This document shows, piece after piece, positions 36,367 through 44,261 of a DNA stretch of 64,000 nt. Origin of the DNA: Nocardioides marinisabuli (GTDB lineage: Bacteria; Actinomycetota; Actinomycetes; Propionibacteriales; Nocardioidaceae); assembly GCF_013466785.1 (NCBI RefSeq), contig NZ_CP059163.1:2108001-2172000 (forward strand), in the 5' to 3' direction. The notes under the pieces are model-generated. The model searched no databases. It was not told the origin of the DNA and worked only from the letters and a program-made list of their open reading frames with translations. Within the stretch, counting starts at the first letter, position 1. Every line of letters begins with the position of its first letter. A program made the translations under genes and the position numbers.

Positions 36367-36648
36367 ATGAGCCTGCTGCACCGAGCACCCGCGCAGACCT
36401 GTCCCCAGTGCGGCCACCCGCGGCTGGGCCCGGTGCAACGGGCGCTCGAGCCGCTGGTCTGGTCGCAGCACTGCTGCCACGTGCTGGTCGACGACCCGTG
36501 GTCCTACTACGGCGACGACGAGTGCGGCTGCTCCGGGGAGCTGCACCAACCCCGGCTGCTGGCGCACTTCAGTGCCCTGACCCACCTCGGACACCTCGGG
36601 CACCTGGGCCAACTGGGCCACTTCGGGCACCAGCGCCGCGAGGGCTGA
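36367..36648 (+). CDS. small Cys/His-rich protein with LGH repeats
   Basis: A 93-residue protein: a possible zinc ribbon (CPQCGHPRLG, then HCCHVL and ECGCSG) followed by a C-terminal run of HLG triplets (HLGHLGHLGQLGHFGHQ). ATG 36367 without a clear ribosome-binding site. The repeat is encoded by about five 9-bp units. A metal-binding or metal-sensing role is only an inference. Confidence 0.5.
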   Translation: MSLLHRAPAQTCPQCGHPRLGPVQRALEPLVWSQHCCHVLVDDPWSYYGDDECGCSGELHQPRLLAHFSALTHLGHLGHLGQLGHFGHQRREG

Positions 36649-36652
36649 GTGG

Positions 36653-36890
36653 TTACGCCTCAGCCAGTCCCTCGTGCGAGGCGCGTTCGGCGAGGTCGAT
36701 GACCTCGGCGTCCTCGCGCCCGGGCATCTCGGCGTACACGCGCAGGTCGTCCTCGGGCGAGGCCTGGATCCAGATCCGGGTCGCCCCGGCGTCGGAGAGC
36801 ACCTGCTCGACAGGAGAGCAGCTCGTCCTGCAGTCGCAGGTCGTTGCCGGGGTGGAGCGTGAGGATGCGCCGCCCGGCCGACTCGGTCAT
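36653..36890 (-). pseudogene. small acidic protein gene with one-base frameshift
   Basis: From ATG 36890 the frame reads MTESAGRRILTLHPGNDLRL and then degenerates into Arg-rich shadow. The sensible continuation (VEQVLSDAGATRIWIQASPEDDLRVYAEMPG..ERASHEGLAEA, stop at 36653-36655) is in another frame. Removing one base near 36808-36816 joins the two into a roughly 78-residue acidic protein. Either a recent frameshift or a sequencing error. No family recognised. Confidence 0.6.
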
Positions 36891-37003
36891 GTCTGGGCTA
36901 ACGAGAGGGGTCGGCGCTTGTTACGCCGCAGTAACTGTCTTGGCATGTGGAACGAGTGTCCATTCAGTGAGATGCGAGGGGGGAATAGATCGCCGCTGGC
37001 TCC

Positions 37004-37019
37004 TATTGTCTCCTACATG
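37004..37019 (+). promoter_or_regulatory. -10 element for leaderless leader-peptide transcript
   Basis: TATTGT at 37004-37009 ends seven bases before the ATG at 37017, the usual distance for an mRNA that starts on its own start codon. Confidence 0.5.
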
Positions 37020-37094
37020 ACCACCACTTGGCTCACGAAGCGGCGAGCAGTCGACCACTGCCGCATGCGCTCGAGCCTGTGTCGGATGACGTGA
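37017..37094 (+). CDS. putative Cys-containing leader peptide upstream of sulfur genes
   Basis: A 25-residue peptide reading MTTTWLTKRRAVDHCRM then RSSLCRMT. The core LTKRRAVD-x-CR..LCR strongly resembles the short actinobacterial peptides annotated as putative leader peptides before sulfur and cysteine genes. It is probably translated from a leaderless mRNA. It ends 105 bases before DUF4395-cysA-sseC. Cysteine-responsive attenuation is inferred from work on similar mycobacterial uORFs, not shown here. Confidence 0.65.
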   Translation: MTTTWLTKRRAVDHCRMRSSLCRMT

Positions 37095-37199
37095 CGGCGC
37101 TGCCTTTCCTCCTGCTCCTCTGAGCACGCGCAGCGCCGTGGCCGCGGCCCCTCTGGGCCGCCGTACCAGCCAGACCGGCGACGCCATCCCAGGAGAGAC

Positions 37200-37694
37200 A
37201 TGTCCAGCACGACCACCGAGCGCCCGCAGGCGCCCGTCACCACCGCCACCCGCCCCACGACGGGCACCGGCGCCCCCGCAGGCATCGACCCGCGTGGCCC
37301 GCAGTTCGCCGCCGGCGTCACCGCGCTGGTGCTCATCGCGATCCTCGGCCTCCCGCCGGTCGCGGCCCTGGTGCTGACGATCGTCCAGGCCTCGCTCTTC
37401 GCGCTCGGCGCCGCCCGCGGCGTGCAGCACACCCCGCACTCGTGGGCCTTCAAGCGGTTCATCCGGCCGCGGCTCGGCGCCCCCGACGAGCTCGAGGACC
37501 CGGCCCCGCCGCGCTTCGCGCAGAGCGTCGGGCTGGTCTTCACCCTCGTCGCGATCGCCGGGTACGTCGCCGGGCTCACCGTCCTGGCCCAGGTCGCGAT
37601 CGGCTTCGCGCTGGTCGCCGCCACCCTCAACGCCGTCTTCCGCTTCTGCCTGGGCTGCGAGATGTACCTGCTCATCAAGCGCGCTACCGCCTGA
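37200..37694 (+). CDS. DUF4395 membrane protein
   Basis: A 164-residue membrane protein. After a Thr/Pro-rich tail comes GIDPRGPQFAAGVTALVL and three further hydrophobic segments, with the conserved C-terminal pair FRFCLGCEMYLL. AGGAGA stands four bases before the ATG. Family knowledge: DUF4395 is regularly next to a membrane thioredoxin and a thiosulfate sulfurtransferase; the Cys pair may exchange electrons with the thioredoxin. Here the thioredoxin is 7 kb upstream. Confidence 0.9.
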   Translation: MSSTTTERPQAPVTTATRPTTGTGAPAGIDPRGPQFAAGVTALVLIAILGLPPVAALVLTIVQASLFALGAARGVQHTPHSWAFKRFIRPRLGAPDELEDPAPPRFAQSVGLVFTLVAIAGYVAGLTVLAQVAIGFALVAATLNAVFRFCLGCEMYLLIKRATA

Positions 37695-37772
37695 CCTCCG
37701 CACCGCCTCGTCCTTCCCCGCACGACCCGACCCCGGCGGCGTACGACTGCGCCTGCCAACGAAAGGCCCGAC

Positions 37773-38633
37773 ATGACCCGCGAGAACAGCCTCGTCACCA
37801 CCCAGTGGGTGGAGGAGCACGCCCACGACGACAACGTCGTCCTCATCGAGGTCGACGAGGACACCACGGCCTACGACAAGGGCCACATCGCCGGCGCCAT
37901 CAAGCTCGACTGGACCACCGACCTGCAGGACCAGGTGCGCCGCGACTTCGTCAACAAGCGCCAGTTCGAGGAGCTGCTCAGCGAGCGCGGCATCTCCAAC
38001 GACGACACCGTGGTGCTCTACGGCGGCAACAACAACTGGTTCGCCGCCTACGCCTACTGGTACTTCACGCTCTACGGCCACGCCGACGTCAAGCTCATGG
38101 ACGGTGGCCGCAAGAAGTGGGAGCTCGACTCGCGCCCGCTGACCGACGAGGTGCCCACCCGCGAGAAGACGACGTATACCGCGACCGAGCAGGACCGCTC
38201 GATCCGCGCCTTCCGCGACGACACCGTCGCCGCGATCGGCACCCAGAACCTCATCGACGTGCGCAGCCCCGACGAGTACGCCGGCCGGCTGCTCGCCCCG
38301 GCCCACCTGCCGCAGGAGCAGGCCCAGCGCGCCGGCCACGTGCCGACCAGCCTCAACGTGCCGTGGAGCAAGAACTGCAACGACGACGGCACCTTCAAGT
38401 CCGACGAGGACCTCAAGGCGCTCTACGCCGAGGTCGGCATCGACGACTCCAAGGACACCATCGCCCTGTGCCGCATCGGTGAGCGCTCGTCGCTGACCTG
38501 GTTCGTGCTCAAGGAGCTCCTCGGCCACCAGAACGTGAAGAACTACGACGGCTCCTGGACCGAGTACGGCTCCCTGGTCGGCGTCCCGATCGCGCTCGGC
38601 GACGAGCCCGGCTCGGCCGAGGGTGACGCCTGA
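37773..38633 (+). CDS. cysA: thiosulfate sulfurtransferase (rhodanese)
   Basis: A 286-residue tandem rhodanese. The active-site loop C233-R-I-G-E-R-S is in the second domain, at the same residue number as in mycobacterial CysA2. The first domain lacks the Cys. Family knowledge: it forms a persulfide on Cys from thiosulfate. The TGA overlaps the ATG of sseC (TGATG). Confidence 0.94.
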   Translation: MTRENSLVTTQWVEEHAHDDNVVLIEVDEDTTAYDKGHIAGAIKLDWTTDLQDQVRRDFVNKRQFEELLSERGISNDDTVVLYGGNNNWFAAYAYWYFTLYGHADVKLMDGGRKKWELDSRPLTDEVPTREKTTYTATEQDRSIRAFRDDTVAAIGTQNLIDVRSPDEYAGRLLAPAHLPQEQAQRAGHVPTSLNVPWSKNCNDDGTFKSDEDLKALYAEVGIDDSKDTIALCRIGERSSLTWFVLKELLGHQNVKNYDGSWTEYGSLVGVPIALGDEPGSAEGDA

Positions 38634-38929
38634 TGTGCGGCGCGACCCAGGGCGGGCTCTCGCTCGACGGCGTCGACGTGGCCAAGGAGGCCGTGGTGCA
38701 GGGCCAGGTGCTGCGCGACGGTGAGCCCGTGGCCAGCGCCTACGTGCGCCTGCTCGACCGCACCGGCGAGTTCACCGCCGAGGTCCCCACCTCCGCCACC
38801 GGGCACTTCCGGTTCTTCGCCGGCAACGGCGAGTGGACCCTGCGCACCCTGGCCCCCAAGGCCGACCCCGTCGACCGCAAGGTCGTCGCCCAGGTCGGCC
38901 AGGTCGCCGAGGTCTCGATCAGCGTCTGA
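38633..38929 (+). CDS. sseC: DUF1416 protein, SseC family
   Basis: A 98-residue protein beginning MCGATQGGLSLDGVDVAKE with the invariant Cys2, and a beta-sandwich-like body (AYVRLLDRTGEFTAEVPTSATGHFRFFA). Always found directly after cysA-type sulfurtransferases, here with a one-base overlap. Probable partner in sulfur transfer; biochemical role not established. Confidence 0.92.
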   Translation: MCGATQGGLSLDGVDVAKEAVVQGQVLRDGEPVASAYVRLLDRTGEFTAEVPTSATGHFRFFAGNGEWTLRTLAPKADPVDRKVVAQVGQVAEVSISV

Positions 38930-38949
38930 GCCACCTGGCACCCTGAGCA

Positions 38950-38987
38950 GCAGCGAGCCCCCGTGCAGCGGCACGGGGGCTCGCTGC
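38950..38987 (+). terminator. terminator of the DUF4395-cysA-sseC operon
   Basis: GCAGCGAGCCCCCGTGC pairs perfectly over 17 bp with GCACGGGGGCTCGCTGC, 4-base loop. Confidence 0.9.
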
Positions 38988-38992
38988 GTCTC

Positions 38993-39080
38993 CGCCGACC
39001 CGGCGCAAACTTCGCGCTGACCCGGCCCAAATCTCGCGCCCACCCGGCCTGAACATCCCGCCGACCCGGCCCGCATCTCG
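38993..39080. repeat. four tandem 22-bp repeats
   Basis: Four head-to-tail units with the pattern CGCYGACCCGGCCCAAATCTCG occupy 38993-39014, 39015-39036, 39037-39058 and 39059-39080. Units differ at a few positions. They lie between the operon terminator and the toxin-antitoxin promoter. No spacer structure, so not CRISPR. Confidence 0.85.
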
Positions 39081-39109
39081 CGGTGGCCGCTCCCGGTCGA
39101 AACGGGCGT

Positions 39110-39145
39110 GTTCAATCTTGCTGCTCGTTCAGTTATCTTGAACGC
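39110..39145 (+). promoter_or_regulatory. toxin-antitoxin promoter with inverted repeat
   Basis: TTCAAT (39111-39116), 17-base spacer, TATCTT (39134-39139); the GTG start is seven bases on, so the mRNA is probably leaderless. The inverted repeat GTTCAA / TTGAAC (39110-39115, 39138-39143) brackets the promoter and is the likely antitoxin operator. Confidence 0.6.
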
Positions 39146-40165
39146 GTGGACGAATTGAACGCCTTCGGCTGGTCAGGGGATGAGTTCTGGACCGCTCTGC
39201 GAGCGGCCCTGACCGAGTGGGACGTCCACCTGGAGCCTGACGAGGAGCTGCGCGAGCGGGGCCGAGGTCACGCGTTGGTCCAGGTGGCCGACCAGCACCA
39301 GCAGTACGCCGCGGTCGTCGCGACGTCGCTGGCGGTCCGCGCCGCAGCGGCTCAGACGGGGTGGAGCGGGAGCCACAGACTGGTGGTCTCCGACAAGATC
39401 TCCCCCCGGGCAGGAGAGCTGCTGCGCCGAAGCGGCATCGACTATCTCGACCTCACCGGCGCAGCCAGCCTGCGCTTCGGCTCGGTGGTGGTGGCACTCA
39501 GCGGCTCCGGACGGCCCCCGATGCGCCTGAAGCCGCCGGCCTCGACGGAGCTGCTCGTCCTCGCTGAGCCGCGGGCCACGAACTTGTTCAGTGCTGCGCG
39601 GGCACAGGTGGTGGCGGCGCTGCTCGCCTGGCCGCAGATCGTGGCGGAGCCCGTGCGCCGGATCGCCGAGCACGCCGGTGTGTCGATCGGCTTGGTCCAC
39701 GACGTGCTGAGGCTCCTCGACGAGGACGGATATCTTGCTAGGTGGGGCTCGAAGGACCTGGCGGTCGCCGACGCCTCACGACTCCTGGACGCCTGGACCG
39801 CGGCCTACCGGTCCGGCCTGCGCAAGCGGCTGCACCTCGGCTCGTTCCGCAGCGAGCTGAGCAGATGGGACCCGACTCCTCAGGGGGTGCTCGTCGGGGG
39901 CGAGATGGCGGTCCAGGACCTCATCAGTGCGGCGTCCGTGACCGTTTACGCCCACCGTCTCGACACCTCCCTGCTGGCTGGCCAGCGCATGGTCCCGACA
40001 CAGGAGGGAGCGAACACCGAGGTGCTGCACCGCTTCTGGTCGGTCCCTCCAGGCGTGGACGCGACTGTCATTCCATGGCCGTTGACCTACGCGGAGCTCG
40101 CGACCTCGCCTGACGCCCGAGTCCGCGAGTCGGCCGCCACCTTCCGGGGCGTTCGTGCTGGCTGA
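39146..40165 (+). CDS. AbiEi-type antitoxin, type IV toxin-antitoxin
   Basis: A 339-residue protein with a central winged helix (PQIVAEPVRRIAEHAGVSIGLVHDVLRLLDEDGYL) and a larger C-terminal domain, the layout of AbiEi-like antitoxins. Family knowledge: AbiEi represses its own promoter and counters the nucleotidyltransferase toxin without direct binding. GTG 39146 is set by the promoter just upstream. The following toxin gene overlaps by 11 bases. Confidence 0.8.
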   Translation: MDELNAFGWSGDEFWTALRAALTEWDVHLEPDEELRERGRGHALVQVADQHQQYAAVVATSLAVRAAAAQTGWSGSHRLVVSDKISPRAGELLRRSGIDYLDLTGAASLRFGSVVVALSGSGRPPMRLKPPASTELLVLAEPRATNLFSAARAQVVAALLAWPQIVAEPVRRIAEHAGVSIGLVHDVLRLLDEDGYLARWGSKDLAVADASRLLDAWTAAYRSGLRKRLHLGSFRSELSRWDPTPQGVLVGGEMAVQDLISAASVTVYAHRLDTSLLAGQRMVPTQEGANTEVLHRFWSVPPGVDATVIPWPLTYAELATSPDARVRESAATFRGVRAG

Positions 40166-40988
40166 GGGTGCCGACCTGGCAAAAATGGATCTGTCGGTCG
40201 TCGCCCCTGTCATCGGGGAGCTGGTCGAGCGGGACGCCGAGATCACGCGGTTGATGGTGGTGGGGGCGCACTGCCGCAACCTGTGGGCCCAGGCGCTGGG
40301 ACGCGGAGAGGGCCTGGCGGCGACTCACGACCTGGACCTCGGCATGGCGGTCGACACCATGTCGGAGTGGGCTGCAGTGGCCCGGGGCCTGCCACGCGTC
40401 TCGAAGACCCGCTCGGGGATCGCGTTCACAGTGGCCGGTCAGCAGGTCGACCTGATGCCGTTCGGTGAGGGAGTCGAGCAGCCGAGCGGCACCGTCGAAC
40501 CGCCGAGTCGTCCGGGCGAGCCGTTCAGCGTGCTCGGCTTCGAGGATGTCTTCGCCGCAGGAGTCTCTCTGCCCCTCGAGTCAGGTGCGGGCTCGCTGAG
40601 GGTGCCGACGCCGGAGGGGCTTTGCGTCCTCAAGATCGCGGCGTTCCACGATCGTCGGCCGGCAGTGACCAAGGACGCGCAGGACCTGGCACTGGTGCTG
40701 AGCTGGTATGTCGATTCCGACTCTGTGCGCGAACACGTCTACACCTCGGAGCACAGTCTTCTCGAGGAGGCCGATTGGCGGCCGGATGTGGCGGCTGCGG
40801 CCCTCTGCGGCCGGACGATGCGACGCATTCTCTCGTCTGCCGCCTTGCCGCTGCTGCTCGGGCAGTGGGAGGTGAGCCGTGAGGCGGCACGAGAAGTCGT
40901 GTGGCACAGCAGGCAGCTGACGGGAGATCGTGATCACATCGCTGCCCTGGTCACCGCACTCGACCGTGGGCTCCACGACGACCGCTGA
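40155..40988 (+). CDS. AbiEii-like nucleotidyltransferase toxin
   Basis: A 277-residue protein of the nucleotidyltransferase fold: MVVGAHCRNLWAQALG followed by ATHDLDLGMAV, whose D-x-D binds the metal-nucleotide, and the later KIAAFHDRR..KDAQDLALVL. Family knowledge: AbiEii/MenT toxins add nucleotides to RNA, often tRNA ends, and stop growth or abort phage infection. GTG 40155 overlaps the antitoxin gene; ATG 40185 would shorten it by ten residues. Confidence 0.78.
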   Translation: MLAEGADLAKMDLSVVAPVIGELVERDAEITRLMVVGAHCRNLWAQALGRGEGLAATHDLDLGMAVDTMSEWAAVARGLPRVSKTRSGIAFTVAGQQVDLMPFGEGVEQPSGTVEPPSRPGEPFSVLGFEDVFAAGVSLPLESGAGSLRVPTPEGLCVLKIAAFHDRRPAVTKDAQDLALVLSWYVDSDSVREHVYTSEHSLLEEADWRPDVAAAALCGRTMRRILSSAALPLLLGQWEVSREAAREVVWHSRQLTGDRDHIAALVTALDRGLHDDR

Positions 40989-41091
40989 TCGCGGCGTACC
41001 GACTGGCCGGGTGCGGAAGTGACTGGTCGATGGTGCAGAAGTGACTGCTCGGCGGGGTGTGCGGCGGTGGGGGAGCGGGTAAAGAGGGGTC

Positions 41092-41610
41092 GTGCCCGAC
41101 GAGACCCCGACGGACCCCGCTGCCACCGACCCGTTCTGGGCGCCGGTACGCCGCCGGCACCCCGACGTCGACATCGTCCTGCTCCCGCCGGAGTCCCCCG
41201 AGCAGCCGACGTCCGAGGAGCCCGCACCCGAAGCGACCGAGCCGGTCGACCCGGCCGAGCTCGAGGAGCTCGCCGGCGACCTGGTCAGCGCCCTGTGGCG
41301 GGCGGCGGTCGGCGACACCGACCCGACCGAGCGCGAGCAGCGCTGGGTCCAGGACCGCGTGCAGACCACCTGGACCCACGAGACCGGTGACCCGGTCGAC
41401 CCCGCCACCGCGCAGGCCGTCGTACGCCGCCTGGATGACGTCCTGGAGCAGGCCGGGTACGACGTGCTCGCGCCCCCCGACGGGCTGCCCCGCGTGCAGG
41501 CCGGGAAGCCCGACGGGCTGAGCCGCGCCGAGGTGCTGCTGCTCGTGGTGCCGGAGGCCGGGCGGCTGGTGCTGCGGCACCGCTCCGGCGCGTGGCCGGT
41601 GGCTCCGTGA
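41092..41610 (+). CDS. hypothetical protein heading the WXG/hydrolase operon
   Basis: A 172-residue acidic protein without recognised domain. The N-terminal part is Pro/Glu-rich and disordered; residues about 55-120 look helical (ELEELAGDLVSALWRAAVGD..TAQAVVRRLDDVLEQAGYDV). GTG start after AAAGAGGGG. It is followed 13 bases later by the WXG-like gene and is taken as part of the same operon; a secretion adaptor or chaperone is possible. Confidence 0.7.
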   Translation: MPDETPTDPAATDPFWAPVRRRHPDVDIVLLPPESPEQPTSEEPAPEATEPVDPAELEELAGDLVSALWRAAVGDTDPTEREQRWVQDRVQTTWTHETGDPVDPATAQAVVRRLDDVLEQAGYDVLAPPDGLPRVQAGKPDGLSRAEVLLLVVPEAGRLVLRHRSGAWPVAP

Positions 41611-41623
41611 GCGGGGTGGGCCA

Positions 41624-41932
41624 GTGAGCCAGATGGGGCTGGAGTACAACGCGCTGCGCGCCGGCAGCGAGCGCTGGTCGAGCCTGGGCGAGCTGCTGGA
41701 GGAGACCGCCAGGGACTTCGGCAGCGCCCCCACCGCCGGCCTCGCGCCGGAGGTGCAGGGCGCGGCGCGGGCGTTCCTGAGCGCCTGGGAGGGCTACGCG
41801 GGGGAGAGCGCCGCGATCGTCGAGGGCTTCTCGACCGCGCTGGAGGAGGTCGCGGCCCGCACCGCCGCCACCGACAGCCACACCCGGGGCGAGATGGACG
41901 CCCTCGACAGCCGCCTCGGGCCGGCCCGATGA
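41624..41932 (+). CDS. WXG100-like small protein
   Basis: A 102-residue predicted helical hairpin with a W-x-G turn (SAWEGYAGES) in the middle, the size and layout of ESX/WXG100 proteins or LXG-partner (Lap-like) proteins. GTG start. It overlaps the following gene by four bases (ATGA). Family knowledge: such proteins pair with a type VII secretion substrate. Confidence 0.7.
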   Translation: MSQMGLEYNALRAGSERWSSLGELLEETARDFGSAPTAGLAPEVQGAARAFLSAWEGYAGESAAIVEGFSTALEEVAARTAATDSHTRGEMDALDSRLGPAR

Positions 41933-43689
41933 CCACGATCACCGTCCCGGCCTCCGAGCCGGAGATCCGCGAGCCCGAGGGCAGCCCGGCCGGCGCCGAC
42001 CAGCTCGCCGAGCGGCTCTTCACCGCGGTCGGTCGCTACGACGAGGTCGCCACCGAGGCCGGCCACCTCCAGTCGCTGCAGGGCTGGTGGGGCGAGGCCT
42101 ACGACGCCTACCGCGGGGCCGCCTCCCGCGCCGGCGACGAGCACGACGCGATGGCCACCACGCTGCGCCGGGTGGCACGGGCGGTGACGGCGTACGCCGA
42201 CGACCTGCGCGCCCACCAGGGCGTCGCCGACGACCTGGTGAGCCGCAAGGGCGAGCTCGACGCCGACCGCAGCGGCCTGGTCGCCGACATCAACGCGATC
42301 ACCGACGCGACCCCGCAGGACGTCGAGGTGCTGCGCGCCCGCGCCGCCGACCTGCGCCTGGCCTACCGGCGCCTCGTCGAGGACCACGCCGACCTGCAGC
42401 GCGCGGTGCGGGAGAACGAGCAGCGGCTGCGCCAGGCGTTCGAAGCGGGCACCAGCCTGCGCGACGCGCTCTCGGCGACCGGTGGCGCCAGCGACACCGC
42501 CGTCGAGGCGATGAACCGGCCCGGGGCGCCCGGCAGCGGCGCGAGCCCCAGCGAGGTGCAGCGCTGGTGGGCCGGGTTGAGCGAGGCGCAGCAGCAGGCC
42601 GCGCTGGCGGCGTACCCCAGCCTGCTCGGCCAGGCCGACGGCCTGCCGGCGTCGGTGCGCGACGAGGCCAACCGCCTGCTGCTCGACGACGACCTGGCCA
42701 CGCTGGCCGCCCAGCGCGACGACGACACCCTGAGCCCCGAGGAGGCGCAGCGCCTGGCCAACGCCGAGGCCACCCAGGAGGCGCTGACCGACGCCGACGG
42801 GTTCGAGGACCCGACCACCGGTGAACGCCCGGGTGGGCGGCTGTGGCTCTACGACCCGGGTGCCTTCGACGGCGACGGGCGGGTCGCGGTGGCGATCGGC
42901 GACCTCGACACCGCCGCCGACGTCGCGGTGTCGATCCCGGGCATCACCACCGAGACCACCGACGTGGCCGTGGGTGTCAGCGACGCGATCAACCTCTACG
43001 AGGCGACCCGCTTCAACGGCGACGGCTCGAGCGTGGCCACCATGTTCTGGCTGGGCTACGACACCCCCGAGGGCGCCATCGACCTCGACACCATCACGCG
43101 CGGGCGCGCCGAGGACGGCGGCGAGCGGCTCGCCGACGCCATCGACGGCCTGCGCGCCTCCCGCCCGGGTGAAGCCGCGCACCTGACCGTGATCGGCCAC
43201 AGCTACGGCTCGACCACCACGTCGTACGCCGCCACCGACCACGCCCTAGCCGTCGACGACGTCGCCCTGATCGGCAGCCCCGGCGCCGGCCCGGCCGACA
43301 CCGCCGACGACCTCAGCCCCGGCGAGGGCAACGTGTGGGTGGGGCGCAACAGCCGCGATGCGGTGGGGTTCTTCGGCGACGAGGGCTGGTGGCACAACCC
43401 CGGCGGGCTGGGCGTCGACCCGTCGTCGGAGGACTTCGACGCGAACCGCTTCGAGGCCGAGTCGGTGCTGCGCAGTGACCACCGCAGCTTCGCCGACCAC
43501 AGCCGCTACTACGACCACGACTCCGAGTCGCTCTACAACCTCGGGCGCATCGTCGACGGCCAGCACGACGCGGTCAACGCGGGTGACCAGACCTACGACC
43601 CGTGGTGGCGCTGGGCCGACGACCCCGAGGGCGAGCGCGAGCCGTCCACCTGGGTGCCCGGGCGATCCGAGACGAGGGCCGAGCCGTGA
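41929..43689 (+). CDS. WXG-domain alpha/beta hydrolase (DUF1023), putative type VII effector
   Basis: A 586-residue two-part protein. Residues 1-190 form a helical WXG/LXG-like region (SLQGWWGEAYDAYRGAAS with W-W-G, then a long coiled coil). The C-terminal part is a DUF1023 alpha/beta hydrolase with nucleophile S425 in VIGHSYGSTTT, and candidate acid and His in the later GRNSRDAVGFFGD and DHRSFADHSRYYD. No signal peptide, as expected for type VII export. Two lipoprotein genes follow at once. A secreted lipase or esterase toxin is the best guess. Confidence 0.82.
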   Translation: MTTITVPASEPEIREPEGSPAGADQLAERLFTAVGRYDEVATEAGHLQSLQGWWGEAYDAYRGAASRAGDEHDAMATTLRRVARAVTAYADDLRAHQGVADDLVSRKGELDADRSGLVADINAITDATPQDVEVLRARAADLRLAYRRLVEDHADLQRAVRENEQRLRQAFEAGTSLRDALSATGGASDTAVEAMNRPGAPGSGASPSEVQRWWAGLSEAQQQAALAAYPSLLGQADGLPASVRDEANRLLLDDDLATLAAQRDDDTLSPEEAQRLANAEATQEALTDADGFEDPTTGERPGGRLWLYDPGAFDGDGRVAVAIGDLDTAADVAVSIPGITTETTDVAVGVSDAINLYEATRFNGDGSSVATMFWLGYDTPEGAIDLDTITRGRAEDGGERLADAIDGLRASRPGEAAHLTVIGHSYGSTTTSYAATDHALAVDDVALIGSPGAGPADTADDLSPGEGNVWVGRNSRDAVGFFGDEGWWHNPGGLGVDPSSEDFDANRFEAESVLRSDHRSFADHSRYYDHDSESLYNLGRIVDGQHDAVNAGDQTYDPWWRWADDPEGEREPSTWVPGRSETRAEP

Positions 43690-44261
43690 GGCGGCTCGCG
43701 ATGGTCGCGTTCGGCCTGGCCCTGGTGACGGCCGCCGGGTGCGGCGAGGGGCCCGCGGCGGACGAGCCGTCCGAGCAGACGGCGGTCGCGGAGCTCGAGT
43801 CGCTGGCCGATGACGTGATCAGCACCGGGGGAGAGGTCGTCGACATCTTGGAGGCCGCCGGGCTCGAGGTGGCCCGGGCCGGTGGCAAGGGCGACTACTG
43901 CCAGTCGACGCCCCGCCCCGGCTTCACCTTCGCGCTCGGCGGCGCGCTCGCCGAGGGCCCCGGGGGCGCGGCGTACGACGGCCAGTTCACGGCGGCGCGC
44001 AACGCGCTGGTCGACGACGGCTGGGAGGTCGACGACGAGGGCGAGGTGGCCCGCACCGGCCAGCAGCAGCCCGAGGCGTGGGCCAACCTGCTGCGCGACG
44101 ACTGGCGGCTCACCCTGCGTCGCGACCCGCTCGAGGGGTCCGACGCCCTCGTCTTCGCCCTCACCGGCCTCGACGCCTGCATCCGCATCCCCGACACCAC
44201 CACCCGCGTCCCCGAGGACCTCGAGGAGGTGCCGCTCGTGGGGCCGGGGGCGCAGCAGTGA
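43686..44261 (+). CDS. lipoprotein, possible immunity protein 1
   Basis: A 191-residue lipoprotein with lipobox TAAGC and a body containing the block EVVDILEAAGLEVARA..GDYCQSTP..FTFALGGAL and LEGSDALVFALTG. It is paralogous to the next gene. Start GTG 43686 overlaps the hydrolase stop (GTGA). Membrane-anchored placement fits an immunity protein against a lipase acting outside; this is inference. Confidence 0.8.
   Translation: MRRLAMVAFGLALVTAAGCGEGPAADEPSEQTAVAELESLADDVISTGGEVVDILEAAGLEVARAGGKGDYCQSTPRPGFTFALGGALAEGPGGAAYDGQFTAARNALVDDGWEVDDEGEVARTGQQQPEAWANLLRDDWRLTLRRDPLEGSDALVFALTGLDACIRIPDTTTRVPEDLEEVPLVGPGAQQ

Noticed and set aside
30312-37137. Prophage or IS element as carrier of the accessory block
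   Set aside because: No integrase, transposase, attachment-site repeat or tRNA was found at either side.
38993-39080. Could be a CRISPR array
   Set aside because: Units are directly adjacent without unique spacers and no cas genes are near.
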